Under the pieces are notes generated by a model, which saw nothing but the letters and a program-made list of their open reading frames with translations, was not told the origin of the DNA and did no database searches. Shown piece by piece: positions 38,636 through 47,560 of a DNA stretch of 64,000 bases. The stretch spans positions 134,210-198,209 of the forward strand of contig HG799470.1 in assembly GCA_000531095.1 (NCBI GenBank), given 5' to 3'. The stretch comes from Gemmata massiliana (GTDB taxonomy: Bacteria > Planctomycetota > Planctomycetia > Gemmatales > Gemmataceae). A program made the translations under genes and the position numbers. How positions within the stretch are numbered: the stretch's first letter is position 1; the number at the start of each line of letters is the position of its first letter.

Positions 38636-39259
38636 GTGCCACTCTTGGATCATTTCCATTCGCCGCTGTGCCCGCGCCGGCACTGGGATTCGTTCTTCGT
38701 CACTTGGGCCGGCACGATCGCCGATGCGCTAAACACGGCGCTACTCCCGAAAGGTTACTACTCCGAAGAATACGCACGTATCGGCGCGAGGACCGAGTCG
38801 GACGACGTAACGCAAACAGATGAGTTCGAGGTCCGCGTTTACGAGGCAGAAGAGGGAGCACGTTTGGTTGCGGCGCTGGAATTAGTCAGCCCCGCGAACA
38901 AGGACCGCGAATCCCATCGCCGGGCGTTCACAACGAAATGCGCGGGCTATCTGGCTCAGGGAATTGCGGTGATCGTGGTCGATGTGGTGACGAGCCGCTC
39001 CGGAAACTTGCACGCGGACATTTTGCGCTTGTTGGATCGCCCCGCCGACACCGGGTTACCAGGCGGAACCGAGTTGTACGCCGTGGCGTATCGCCCGGTG
39101 GTTCGTGACGGGGCGGAAGTCATTGAGATATGGCCGGAGCCACTCACCGTCGGGCGCGAGTTGCCGACGCTTCCGCTCGCGCTCAATGCAGAAGTGTGCC
39201 TGCCCATCGATCTGGAGTCGACTTATACGGCCGCGTGCGTCCGCCGGCGATTGGAGTAG
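38636..39259 (+). CDS. DUF4058-like protein, MPLxDHF type, copy 3
   Basis: A 207-residue product with a GTG start (MPLLDHFHSPLCPRRHWDSF). It is shorter than copies 1 and 2 because ~45 residues between positions ~50 and ~65 are missing, yet it keeps DEFEVRVYEAEEGARLVAAL, ELVSPANKDRESHRRAFTTK, YLAQGIAVIVVDVVT and LPTLPLAL. The core that resembles a PD-(D/E)XK fold is therefore complete. It stands alone between a sigma gene and the frameshifted sigma gene, 7 kb from the other copies. Confidence 0.75.
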   Translation: MPLLDHFHSPLCPRRHWDSFFVTWAGTIADALNTALLPKGYYSEEYARIGARTESDDVTQTDEFEVRVYEAEEGARLVAALELVSPANKDRESHRRAFTTKCAGYLAQGIAVIVVDVVTSRSGNLHADILRLLDRPADTGLPGGTELYAVAYRPVVRDGAEVIEIWPEPLTVGRELPTLPLALNAEVCLPIDLESTYTAACVRRRLE

Positions 39260-39269
39260 CGGAACGCCA

Positions 39270-41317
39270 CTACTTTTTCTCGTCGAGCCACTCGCGGGCC
39301 TTCTTGTGCGCGGCGGTTCGTGCCTTCGCGTCGGGGAACCCGTGGATGCGCGGGGAGTAGAACCAGTCCGGGTCGGGCTTCCCGCCGTCGAGGATGTGCG
39401 GGTGCAGGAAGCCGAGTTCCGCCGGTTTGCCGCCCGCGAGCTTCACGGCCGCGGCCCACGCACAGTCCGCGAGGCTGCGGTCGCCCTCACGCACGTCGGC
39501 CTTCCTCCACGCCTCGGCCCACTGTTCCTGCGATACCTTCTCGCCGAACTTGACACCGTGCCACAGAAAGTCGAGTTCCTCGCGCCCCTTGAGGATCACG
39601 CTCCACGTCGTGTGCGGTTTGTTCGCCGCCGGCGCTTCCGCGACCCGACGCAGGAGCGAAAGATCGTCCCTGGTGCCGATCATCCCGATGGTCAGAATCG
39701 CTTGCGCGCGCCGGTCCGGATCGGCCTTCTCGTCCGCGACCAATTTCCGCAATAGCGGCAGTGCTTCGGCCACGCGATCACGCCCGATCGCATTCAAGCC
39801 GCCCTCAATAACGAGTTCGTGGTCCCGCAGCGCGAACCATGCAGTAAACACCCGGCGCACTGCGGGTCCGGCCGGTCCCGTGAGTGCCGCGTCCCACTTG
39901 CGAAAGAGCTGGTTCTCCAAGTTATCGGGAACCGCTCGGGCGCTCTGAGAATACGTTCCCAGATACAGCACAACGAGTTCGTCGGCCCACGGTCGCTCCT
40001 GCGGCGTCGGCATCTTTGAGTTGTTCACCCGGTCCAACTGTTTTTGCCACAATTTCTGCACGTACACGTAATACGCCTTCACCTCGGCCGCGTAGAGCTT
40101 GCCCGCACCGGCGGGGTCAAGGTCGGCGGCGTCGAGCAATTGGCGCCGGTGCGGGTCGGCAATGAGTTCCGCGAACAGCACGCGAGCCGCCCGGTCAGCC
40201 CCCGCGATCGTCTTGAACCGCGCCCAGATGGGGTGATCCGGCTCGGCGTCTTTAGACGGGTCGAAGCCCTTCACCAGCGCGTCGAGTGCGTCCTTGCGAA
40301 TCGCGGTGAGCAGTTCCGCGCACCGCGTGCGGATTTCGGGATCTTCGGACTTCAGTCCGGCACGGAGCGCGGGTTCGGCTTTCAACCCCGCCGCGCGCAG
40401 GCGCTTGTGGGCTGCCTCGCGCCCGGCGAAATCTTCGCTACCGAGCTTCTTCACCAGATCGACCGGATCGGTGACGAGCCGAGCAACGGGAACGTGAGCA
40501 CTTCTGTCGGGAGGCGAATCGGACGAGTGAGTAACCGCCAGTCCGCCACAAACGATCGTGAGGCACACCGCAGCGGCCAGCACAGCGGGCCGGAGCTGGT
40601 CGAACAGCATCGCCTTGACCACGGTCGCGGCGGTCGCGCTCGCAGCACTCCCAGCGGCTCCACGAACGGCGACCGCAGTTGCTTGAAGCAGTTGCGCGGA
40701 AACCGCGTGTGGCGCGAGAAGTGTGCCGACCACAATCGACGGAGCAAGGCCGCGAGCAGAAAGGCGCTCGGCGAGTTTGCGCTTCGCGCCTGCGAGTCGA
40801 CTGGACAGCGTACCCTCGGGGATACCGAGTTCGACCGCAGCCCGCTTGCGCGACAGTCCGCGCAGTTCGCACAGAACGATCGCTTCGCGGTACGCTTCAG
40901 AAAGGTTCGCGAGTTCCTCGTCAATGACCCCAGCGAGTTCGTGATCCGCGGGGCTTCTGTGGGTGGGCGCTCGCGGGTCGCGCGTTCGTACTTCCGCCGG
41001 CGCTTGCGTGTGACGCGCACTCCATTTGCGGTTCGAGTCGCTACTCCGTGCAGCCACGCGGCCAAATTCGTCCCGCGGATCGTCCCCGCTTTGCGTGCGA
41101 GAACGATGAACACCGCTTGAAATGCGTCCTCCGCGTCGTGCTCGTCCGCCAGCACGCGATTACACACCGCGAGCACCATCGGGCCGTGTCGCCGGACCAG
41201 TTCGGCGAACACATCGTCCGTCCGGGACGCGATGAACGTCTTCAGTAGCGCGGCGTCGGGCGCGGGCACGATTCGCGGAACGATGGAACGCGCGAGCGCG
41301 ACTGCGGAACGGGACAT
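39270..41317 (-). pseudogene. ECF sigma factor with HEAT-like C-terminal extension, frameshifted
   Basis: The start at 41317 (MSRSAVALARSIVPRIVPAP) gives region 2 (VFAELVRRHGPMVLAVCNRV, DAEDAFQAVFIVLARKAGTI, LAAWLHGVATRTANGVRVTR) but this frame then loses homology. The other frame, open from 41057 to 39270, holds region 4 (IDEELANLSEAYREAIVLCE, LGIPEGTLSSRLAGAKRKLA), one transmembrane helix, and a long HEAT-like part (VKKLGSEDFAGREAAHKRLR). Joining needs a single -1 change at about 40960-41010. It is a natural pseudogene, a programmed frameshift or a sequencing error. Intact, it would be a membrane-tethered planctomycete ECF sigma factor. Confidence 0.8.
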
Positions 41318-41376
41318 GAGCCGGCCCTCCGAGGGGTATCCGCTGCGTGCTCCGGCTGTCGCGTGTAGTCTTTGGT

Positions 41377-41438
41377 TTGGTGGCACAGGCCTCTGGCCTG
41401 TGTGAGCAATTCCACAGGCCAGAGGCCTGTGCCACCAA
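41377..41438. repeat. REPIN-like repeat, family B
   Basis: TTGGTGGCACAGGCCTCTGG starts a 26-bp arm (41377-41402) that is exactly inverted at 41413-41438; loop 10 bases. Each arm has an inner palindrome (CACAGGCC-TCT-GGCCTGTG). A second copy is at 42510-42583, on the other side of the SirB1-like gene. Confidence 0.9.
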
Positions 41439-41507
41439 CAAGCGCGCCAGCTCTCCACACAGCGTCCGCCGTATAGTGCGCGGCGGAGGGTCCGCGCGTC
41501 GCGCGAA

Positions 41508-42329
41508 TCAGTTCCAGCGCGCGATCTCGGTGAGCGCCTGGGTCAGGAACCGCTCGACGTCGCGTGCGTCTTCGGCTTGGGGTTCGGCCCGCAGGTACGC
41601 ACGCAGCGGGTCGATCGCCCGGCCCGGTTGCTCCGCACGCACGAGCAGCACACCGAGGTCGCGGTGCTGCGTCGCGTCGCCGGGCACGAGCTGCGTGAGC
41701 CGGCGCGTCACACGAGCGGCCCGCGTGTACGACCGGTCCGCGAGGTACGCGGTCTTCAGGTTCTGGAGCATCCGCGCCACGATCGCCCCAGGCGGCGTGG
41801 CCGCGAGCGCGTCCGGCGTCGCCTCGAAGGGCCGACCGGTCACCCCGCTCACCAGCAGTTCACACGCTTCGATGTCGAGGAACTGCCCTCCGTTGAACGG
41901 GTCGAAAAGCACCTCTTCGTTTCCGTCCACCACCTTCGCGATGAAGTGGCCGGGCAAGCCGACGCCGACCACGTTCAAGCCCGCCCGCGTGCCAACCGCC
42001 ATTGCCAGGGCCGAGAGCGAGATCGGCAGCCCCACCTGACGGTCCAGAACCTTGTTGAGATAGCTGTTGCGCGGGTCGTAATAGTTCTCGGTGTTCCCCA
42101 CGAACCCGCACTCTTCAAAGAGAAACGTCGAGAGTTCGGCAGTGCGCGCGGCGAGCGACCCGCGCAACCGCGGGCGGAGCTGGTCCGCGAGCCGGTCGAC
42201 GCGGCGGAGGTACACGCGCGGGTTCATCTGACTGTAGGCGTCGCGTGCGACGAGCAGCGCCACGCGCGCGATGTCAATCGGTGCGTGCGGATCGATCGCC
42301 AAAGTCTCAAGGGCGGAACTGAGTTTCAT
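41508..42329 (-). CDS. SirB1-like transglutaminase-fold protein
   Basis: A 273-residue product. After a helical start (DIARVALLVARDAYSQMNPR), the segment ECGFVGNTENYYDPRNSYLN, RQVGLPISLSALAMAVG and GVGLPGHFIAKV matches the SirB1/UPF0162 family, a transglutaminase-like fold. LGVLLVRAEQPGRAIDPLRA near the C-terminus is a TPR-like repeat, also usual in this family. The Cys before GFVGNTENYYDPRNS and the His in GHF suggest a partial protease-like active site. Biological role not established. The gene is flanked on both sides by family B repeats. Confidence 0.82.
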   Translation of the reverse strand: MKLSSALETLAIDPHAPIDIARVALLVARDAYSQMNPRVYLRRVDRLADQLRPRLRGSLAARTAELSTFLFEECGFVGNTENYYDPRNSYLNKVLDRQVGLPISLSALAMAVGTRAGLNVVGVGLPGHFIAKVVDGNEEVLFDPFNGGQFLDIEACELLVSGVTGRPFEATPDALAATPPGAIVARMLQNLKTAYLADRSYTRAARVTRRLTQLVPGDATQHRDLGVLLVRAEQPGRAIDPLRAYLRAEPQAEDARDVERFLTQALTEIARWN

Positions 42330-42509
42330 GTACGTATTCTAACGGCCGCAGACCGTTTCAGGCTCTCAGTTTCGGACTCTGCTCGAAGAAACAGTCGCGC
42401 CGAAGTTCAATTCGGTTTCGTGGCCGTTTAAAGCTCTCGATGAATGACGAAGCGCGGCTCATTTTCCGGGCGTTTCGTTACATGCGGTCACTGTGTTGAA
42501 AGCGTGTGT

Positions 42510-42583
42510 TTTGTGTTCGTGGCACAGGCCTCTGGCCTGTGGAGGCGCTCACACAGGCCAGAGGCCTGTGCCACGAACACAAA
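42510..42583. repeat. REPIN-like repeat, family B
   Basis: A 32-bp arm (42510-42541) beginning TTTGTGTTCGTGGCACAGGC is exactly inverted at 42552-42583; loop 10 bases. The core matches the copy at 41377-41438, but the outer 10 bases differ in sequence while still pairing. The remaining ~250 bases between the SirB1-like gene and the next gene show no gene. Confidence 0.9.
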
Positions 42584-42679
42584 GACTAAACACATCAATA
42601 CGGGTCAGCCTGCAATAGAGGGGCCACAGCGGTTATGATGAGCCGCCCTACACAGGTGCAACAGACAGGAGCTACGCCC

Positions 42680-43756
42680 GTGGACGAGCGCCGCGCACTG
42701 ATGGCCGCGATCATCGCGAACCCGGACGACGACACCCCTCGCCTCGTGTTCGCCGACTGGCTCCAAGAACACGGCGACGAGCACGACCGGGCGCGCGCCG
42801 AGTTCATCCGCCTTCAGGTCGAAACCGCCCGGCTACCCGAGCGCGACAAGAAGCGGAAGAAGCTGGATATCGCCGCGGAGAAGCTGGCCAAGGAGCACCA
42901 CGCCACGTGGCTCGCCCCGCTCACCGCGTTCGTTCATCAGCTATCGACCGATCCGAACTTGATCAGCCGCAGTTCCTACCTGGGATTGTTCGAGCGGGGA
43001 TTGCTCAAAAAGCTATATGTGGAGTCCCCGAAGTTCCTTCAGAAGAGGTACCAGAAGGTCTTTCCGGACGCGCTCGCGGCGGTGGGGCTGGAAACCCTGT
43101 CCTTCTATACCCCGGCAACACGGGTCGGCAAGTTACCCGCGTCGCCGGTGTTCCGGTGGGTCGCCCGGATCGAGTGCCCCGCAGTCGACGACGCGGCGTT
43201 TGAGGCGCTCGGAACCTCTCCGCACTTCGCCCACATCAGCGCACTCGAGCTCACCCAGATCAAGATCAGCGACTCGGGGCTGAGAGCGTTTGCACAGATG
43301 ACCGGCACCTCGCAGTTGCGAAAATTCGCCGTCACGAACCAAAGCCCGATGCGGTACACAAAACCCAAGTTCACCGCCACCGGAATTCTCGCGCTCTTGA
43401 ACAGCCCGCGGCTCCCGGCGCTCACTGTGCTCGAGGTCCGCGGCCCCACGGCTGAGAAGTTCGGTACGGCAGAGTTTTTCGCCGCGACGAGCCTCGCAAA
43501 GCTCACCCAGCTGGAACTCAATGTGCGCGTGAAGCTGGCCGACGTGATCGCGTGCCCGCACCTCGCGAACCTGCGCGAACTCCGGCTCGACGACGTCGAC
43601 ATGACAGAGGGCGACGCCGACGCGCTGCTCGCCAGCCCCACGTTTGCCAAGCTCACCAAACTGACGCTCTGGACCCGCGGCCCGCTCCCGCGCGGGTTTA
43701 AGAAGAAGCTTCAGGCGCGGTTCAGTGACGACTTGTGGCTCCGTTCCGAGGTGTAG
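42680..43756 (+). CDS. TIGR02996-type protein with leucine-rich-like repeats
   Basis: A 358-residue product with a GTG start at 42680 (GGAG 10 bases upstream). Residues ~1-45 (RALMAAIIANPDDDTPRLVF, ADWLQEHGDEHDRARAEFIR) are the repeat-companion domain typical of Gemmata. The rest has repeats in which short strands alternate with helices (FAHISALELTQIKISDSGLR, LAKLTQLELNVRVKLAD, LANLRELRLDDVDMTEGDAD), as in leucine-rich proteins. It is presumably an intracellular binding protein. Exact partner unknown. Confidence 0.8.
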   Translation: MDERRALMAAIIANPDDDTPRLVFADWLQEHGDEHDRARAEFIRLQVETARLPERDKKRKKLDIAAEKLAKEHHATWLAPLTAFVHQLSTDPNLISRSSYLGLFERGLLKKLYVESPKFLQKRYQKVFPDALAAVGLETLSFYTPATRVGKLPASPVFRWVARIECPAVDDAAFEALGTSPHFAHISALELTQIKISDSGLRAFAQMTGTSQLRKFAVTNQSPMRYTKPKFTATGILALLNSPRLPALTVLEVRGPTAEKFGTAEFFAATSLAKLTQLELNVRVKLADVIACPHLANLRELRLDDVDMTEGDADALLASPTFAKLTKLTLWTRGPLPRGFKKKLQARFSDDLWLRSEV

Positions 43757-43897
43757 GCACCACCGAGCGCTCACAACACCGCGTCGAAGTTGATGTGGAG
43801 CGCAGTACGATCGAGCGACGATCTATTTAATGCACGCCAAGACCGCGCCTGCCCGCGTCCGCGCATAAACATCTCTGAGTTAAATTCCGATTTCCAT

Positions 43898-43926
43898 TTG
43901 TGAACTTTCGTGCACTCAGGTATAAT
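43898..43926 (+). promoter_or_regulatory. Sigma-70 type promoter
   Basis: TTGTGA (43898-43903), 17 bases, TATAAT (43921-43926), reading toward the gene at 43985. Spacing and hexamers are close to consensus, rare in this GC-rich DNA. The other part of the 228-base gap holds nothing evident. Confidence 0.6.
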
Positions 43927-43984
43927 TCTGGCGAGGTCGAAGTAGGACGGTTGCAAAACCTCGGTTCCGGCCATCGGAGGCTTC

Positions 43985-44428
43985 ATGGAAATCCCGGCGT
44001 GGGCGCGTGAGCGAATCACCCGCGAGGCAAAAGCTTACCTCTCACAGCCGACCGCGCGCCACAACGATTTGCTCGATCGAGTTGTCCGCGAGTTGGTCGC
44101 GTTGCCCGTGTACGCTGATATGGGTGGCACCCTTTTGGTAGCGGCCGACGGCGAGGTTTACTGCTTGGATCACGACTCGATAGAGGTCCGACGGGAGCAC
44201 GATCCCGGTTGGCAATTGCTCGCCCGAACCGCAGTCGCCGAAATTGCGCCTGAACTCCGCGTGTTACTTCCAGACCGCCCACCGAGTGCACCAGACTGCG
44301 CGGTGTGTAGCGGGTCGGGCCACATTCAGGCAACACCCACACATCGGTGTTGGTGCGGCACGTGTTGGGGATTGGGTTGGCGCGAGACAAAAATCGAACC
44401 CAATACTGCGTCAAATTCGGCAGTTTAG
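43985..44428 (+). CDS. Hypothetical protein with DnaJ-type zinc motif
   Basis: A 147-residue product starting MEIPAWARERITREAKAYLS, with GGAGG about 6 bases upstream. The first ~100 residues are alpha/beta (GGTLLVAADGEVYCLDHDSI). The C-terminal part has CAVCSGSGHI and CWCGTCWGLGW, two C-x-x-C-x-G-x-G-like units of the DnaJ zinc type. It has no J domain. It may bind unfolded protein or RNA. A strong promoter lies upstream. Confidence 0.65.
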   Translation: MEIPAWARERITREAKAYLSQPTARHNDLLDRVVRELVALPVYADMGGTLLVAADGEVYCLDHDSIEVRREHDPGWQLLARTAVAEIAPELRVLLPDRPPSAPDCAVCSGSGHIQATPTHRCWCGTCWGLGWRETKIEPNTASNSAV

Positions 44429-45078
44429 AGTCGATTTCCAATTCTCATGTTAGCCGGAAATCGTGATTTTTGGAGTTTTCGTAGCTGATGTTAGCAGCGA
44501 TTTGGTCGCCACCAACAGCAAAAGATCGGCATCGCAGCTCTCAAGGCTTTGAAATGTCGCCACTTAACGCGACATCCGCGCAGGTTGTAGACCGAGCGGG
44601 GGCTTCTCGGTCCCAAAAGGTTAGCAATTGTTACTCTTGGCTCGGAAGCAACGACGGGATACCGCCACGCGGCGCCAAAGTTTGGTTGGCTTGGGATTGG
44701 GAACTCTGGAACTTGGTAGTGCGAAATGAGCGGTCGCTAGAAATGATCGAACCGCACGACTAACTGACAGCCTCTCCCTCTGTCAGTTAGCCGTGCGGTT
44801 AATTGGCTCTCGCCGTATTAAGCAATAGCGAGTGCCGTGCCAATTCCGTTCACGAGTGCGGCATGAAGTCGCAAAGGCCACTGAAATAAGGCGATTTGAA
44901 GTAAAAGAATTTTTCAGAAGGAAACGATCTAATATGCCGAAAGCACATATATCGCGCATCTCAACAGTTGAAATGCCCAACGATCGCGCATTGCTAACTT
45001 TGTGATTCTTTCGATTGACCCAACTTCCCGCTCTTGCCCACAATGCAGCGCGAAAAGTGCCTTGAGAGGTAGCGCTCG
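44429..45078. other. Non-coding stretch, with a long hairpin near 44750-44800
   Basis: A 650-base stretch, less GC-rich than its surroundings, without a convincing gene (open frames at 44488-44763 and 44783-45043 have no ribosome site and mixed codon use). At 44750-44800 AACCGCACG-ac-TAACTGACAG and its inverse pair over 20 of 21 positions with a 9-base loop, a probable two-way terminator. Confidence 0.6.
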
Positions 45079-46029
45079 ATGCCAGCCACGATTGATGACA
45101 CCTACGCCGAAGCGTTCCGCAGCATCTATGCGAGCGTCCTCATTACCGCACGCGACCGATATTGGCTCGACAAGGCCATCAACGCAAGTACCGGCAACGC
45201 AAGCAGTACCATCCTCTGCGACTGCGAAGCCGGTCTGGACCGGTACGTTGAGGCGAGCGAAACGCCCGACAACCGACCGGGCGCGATCATTCAGTTCCAC
45301 GTGCCGCGATTCCACAAGGACCGCGAAGCCCGGCTCGAACGCAGCGTGCTGGTCCGCGTGTCGCAGAACGTGATGACGTGCCCGACCACCACCGTGTTCA
45401 ACGTGCTACCCGCGGACGGGAACTGGTACGCGAGCACGCAGCCCCCGAAACCGGGCGCGAAGTGGTTCCCACTGGGACGAAAGACCGCGTACTTCGGCGA
45501 CGGGCACCAGTTCACCGCGGAACGGTTCGGGCGCCGGTGCTGGGTGGTGCCGATCCTCAGCGGCGAGTTCGTGATCGAACGGCGCTGCGGGTTCGCCGAC
45601 GGGCTGATGGGCGGCAATCTGTGGTTCTTCGGCGCAACTGCCGACGCTGCCCTCGACGCGGCCACAAAAGCCGCAGCCGCAGCCAGTACCGTTGCCAGCG
45701 TGATTCTGCCGTTCCCGGGCGGCGTCGCATCGAGTGGGAGCAAGGCGGGGAGCAAGTACAAGTTCAGTATCGCGAGCACTTTCGCGGAATACTGCCCGAC
45801 GCTTCGCGGCAAGGAAGGGATCACATCGCGATTGCCAGAAGGCGTCACGAGCGTGCAGGAGATCATCATCAACGGCGCGGACCTGCCGACCATCGTGAAG
45901 GCGACGCAGGCCGCGATCGCTGCCGCGAAGGACACGCCGGACTTGCTCACGATCTCCGCGGGCAACTACGGGGGCCGGCTCGGGAAGAGCTTCATCTACC
46001 TGCACCCCGAAAAGCAACCCGCGACGTAA
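45079..46029 (+). CDS. ftr: Formylmethanofuran-tetrahydromethanopterin N-formyltransferase
   Basis: A 316-residue product of the usual Ftr/FhcD length. Matches to the family run from end to end: DDTYAEAFRSIYASVLITAR, AGLDRYVEASETPDNRPGAI, TAYFGDGHQF, VVPILSGEFVIE, GVASSGSKAGSKYKFSIAST, CPTLRGKEGI and ISAGNYGGRLGKSFIYLHP. It moves a formyl group between methanofuran and H4MPT in bacterial C1 metabolism, as in methylotrophs and planctomycetes. In the bacterial Fhc complex it joins FhcA, FhcB and FhcC; an fhcB-like gene starts at 63255. It stands alone here. Its stop lies 4 bases from the convergent DUF4058 gene. Confidence 0.93.
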   Translation: MPATIDDTYAEAFRSIYASVLITARDRYWLDKAINASTGNASSTILCDCEAGLDRYVEASETPDNRPGAIIQFHVPRFHKDREARLERSVLVRVSQNVMTCPTTTVFNVLPADGNWYASTQPPKPGAKWFPLGRKTAYFGDGHQFTAERFGRRCWVVPILSGEFVIERRCGFADGLMGGNLWFFGATADAALDAATKAAAAASTVASVILPFPGGVASSGSKAGSKYKFSIASTFAEYCPTLRGKEGITSRLPEGVTSVQEIIINGADLPTIVKATQAAIAAAKDTPDLLTISAGNYGGRLGKSFIYLHPEKQPAT

Positions 46030-46033
46030 GATA

Positions 46034-46822
46034 TCACGAAGACGGTGGTTGCGGGTGCAGGAGCTGAGCCGCCCACACCGCATCCGATGCCGACAACGAC
46101 GGTTCGGGGTCGGAATCGTACAGGAACATACTGTAGCCGGCGGCGTCGTAAACGCGGTGGAGAATCGCTTGAAGGTCGACCGTTGGCTCGGCTTCGCCGG
46201 TCCGTAACGGGATCGGGATCGTTGGTAGTGGATCACGGACTTTCCAGGGCCAAATAGCGGCGCGGGGATCGTCTCCTTGTCGGTCCGCGTGTCGACTGAC
46301 GAGCGCGTAGTAGTCGCACTCCGGGAGCCGATCCCACGGCATTTTGGCGTGCCCCCGCAAGAGATCGATCTCGACGAAGTTCGTTTTGCTCGCGAGGATT
46401 CGTTGCACCTTCGCCAGATAGTGTTCGCGTCCCCCACCCGTCGCCTTGTTCGCGGGGCTGAGCAGTTCAATGATCGTGACGACCTCGTTCTTAACGCGGT
46501 CGCGGATTTCGAGATACGGCAGCCGTTCCTCTTCCACGATTACCGGCATGCCGACGTAAGCCGGAGCGGAAATCGCTGTACCGCTGGTCGCGACAACAGA
46601 ATGTGGGTTGGGATGAACGGAGAGATCCGGCCGCCCCAGGGCGAATCGCTCCTTCGCGGCCGGCTCGTGAATGTAGAGGTGTTCTTCGATGCGAACGTAG
46701 TATCGCGGTTGAACTTGCGCGGTCAGCACCTCACGAACGGCGGGGATGAAGCTGTCGTGGAAGTCGTTCCACACGTCCGGCCGTTCGATGTACGGGTTCA
46801 TCCCGGGAAATGGCGACGGCAT
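46034..46822 (-). CDS. DUF4058 family protein
   Basis: A 262-residue product starting MPSPFPGMNPYIERPDVWND, the typical DUF4058 opening. It has PDVWNDFHDSFIPAVREVL, RFALGRPDLSVHP, then EERLPYLEIRDR, VVTIIELLSPANKATGGGRE, YLAKVQRIL, FVEIDLLRGH. ELLSPANK matches ELVSPxNK in the three MPLxDHF proteins, linking both types. Known from planctomycetes and cyanobacteria, function unknown; the D...E...K order hints at a nuclease-like fold. Convergent with ftr. Confidence 0.85.
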   Translation of the reverse strand: MPSPFPGMNPYIERPDVWNDFHDSFIPAVREVLTAQVQPRYYVRIEEHLYIHEPAAKERFALGRPDLSVHPNPHSVVATSGTAISAPAYVGMPVIVEEERLPYLEIRDRVKNEVVTIIELLSPANKATGGGREHYLAKVQRILASKTNFVEIDLLRGHAKMPWDRLPECDYYALVSRHADRQGDDPRAAIWPWKVRDPLPTIPIPLRTGEAEPTVDLQAILHRVYDAAGYSMFLYDSDPEPSLSASDAVWAAQLLHPQPPSS

Positions 46823-46860
46823 TCGCAACCCTCCGCAGTAGCGCGAATTATACCACCGGG

Positions 46861-47556
46861 TTACGTCTTGCCGAGCACGAGGTCTACAACCCAACAGCCG
46901 CGCACGTGCGGCCCCGGACCGCGACAGTGAGTCAGAACGTCGGCATTGTCGCAACCCGCGTCTTGGAGGGCGTCGGCCAGAATCGGCATCCGATCGAAGG
47001 CGCGGTCAGCGTAAATGCCCTGCGCCAGTGCGAGTACGTCAGACGTGAGCCACGCGGGATCGAGCGTGAGTGGGTGAAAGGGATTAGGAACGATGTCACG
47101 AAACAATTTCAGATGCAACGACTCAACCTGTTCGCGATCGAGATCGGCCACTGAAAGGTTCGCAGTTAAAGACACGAACTTGTACCACCGCGGATGATAG
47201 GCCGTCACAACCGTATCACCCGCGGCGTTCATGACGAGCTGAGCCACGTTACCGGTAGCGGTCGCACCTTCCCGAAATATCCGTTCGGCAACGGCATGCG
47301 ATTCACGAAGTTGCGCAGAATCCTGGTGATCCGCGAACTGCTCGATCGCTTCTACAACAGCCCGGAGTTCGTTCGGAATGTGCGCCCACACGAGCCGCAG
47401 CGCTGCGACAACGAGGAGGCGGAACTTCCGCTCTTCCGAAACGGACGCGGGGCGGTTGGGGGCGCCGAAGTATCTCGCCAGGCGCCACAATTCAACGCAC
47501 GTGTCCCAACTTTCAGCATCGAACGTTGGTGCCACCCACTGTTCGCAACTGACCAT
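46861..47556 (-). CDS. Gemmata-type repeat-companion protein
   Basis: A 231-residue product starting MVSCEQWVAPTFDAESWDTC. Its end, LFRDIVPNPFHPLTLDPAWL, GIYADRAFDRMPILADALQD, AGCDNADVLTHCR and HVRGCWVVDLVLGKT, is the same block as in 33305-33952. The front half is different and helical. It begins 4 bases after the end of pyrC and could be in the same message. Function unknown. Confidence 0.7.
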   Translation of the reverse strand: MVSCEQWVAPTFDAESWDTCVELWRLARYFGAPNRPASVSEERKFRLLVVAALRLVWAHIPNELRAVVEAIEQFADHQDSAQLRESHAVAERIFREGATATGNVAQLVMNAAGDTVVTAYHPRWYKFVSLTANLSVADLDREQVESLHLKLFRDIVPNPFHPLTLDPAWLTSDVLALAQGIYADRAFDRMPILADALQDAGCDNADVLTHCRGPGPHVRGCWVVDLVLGKT

Positions 47557-47560
47557 CGCT

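Noticed and set aside
44488..44763. Two open frames (plus 44488-44763, minus 44783-45043) in the 650-base gap
   Set aside because: No ribosome site, mixed codon use and no recognisable pattern; left as non-coding.
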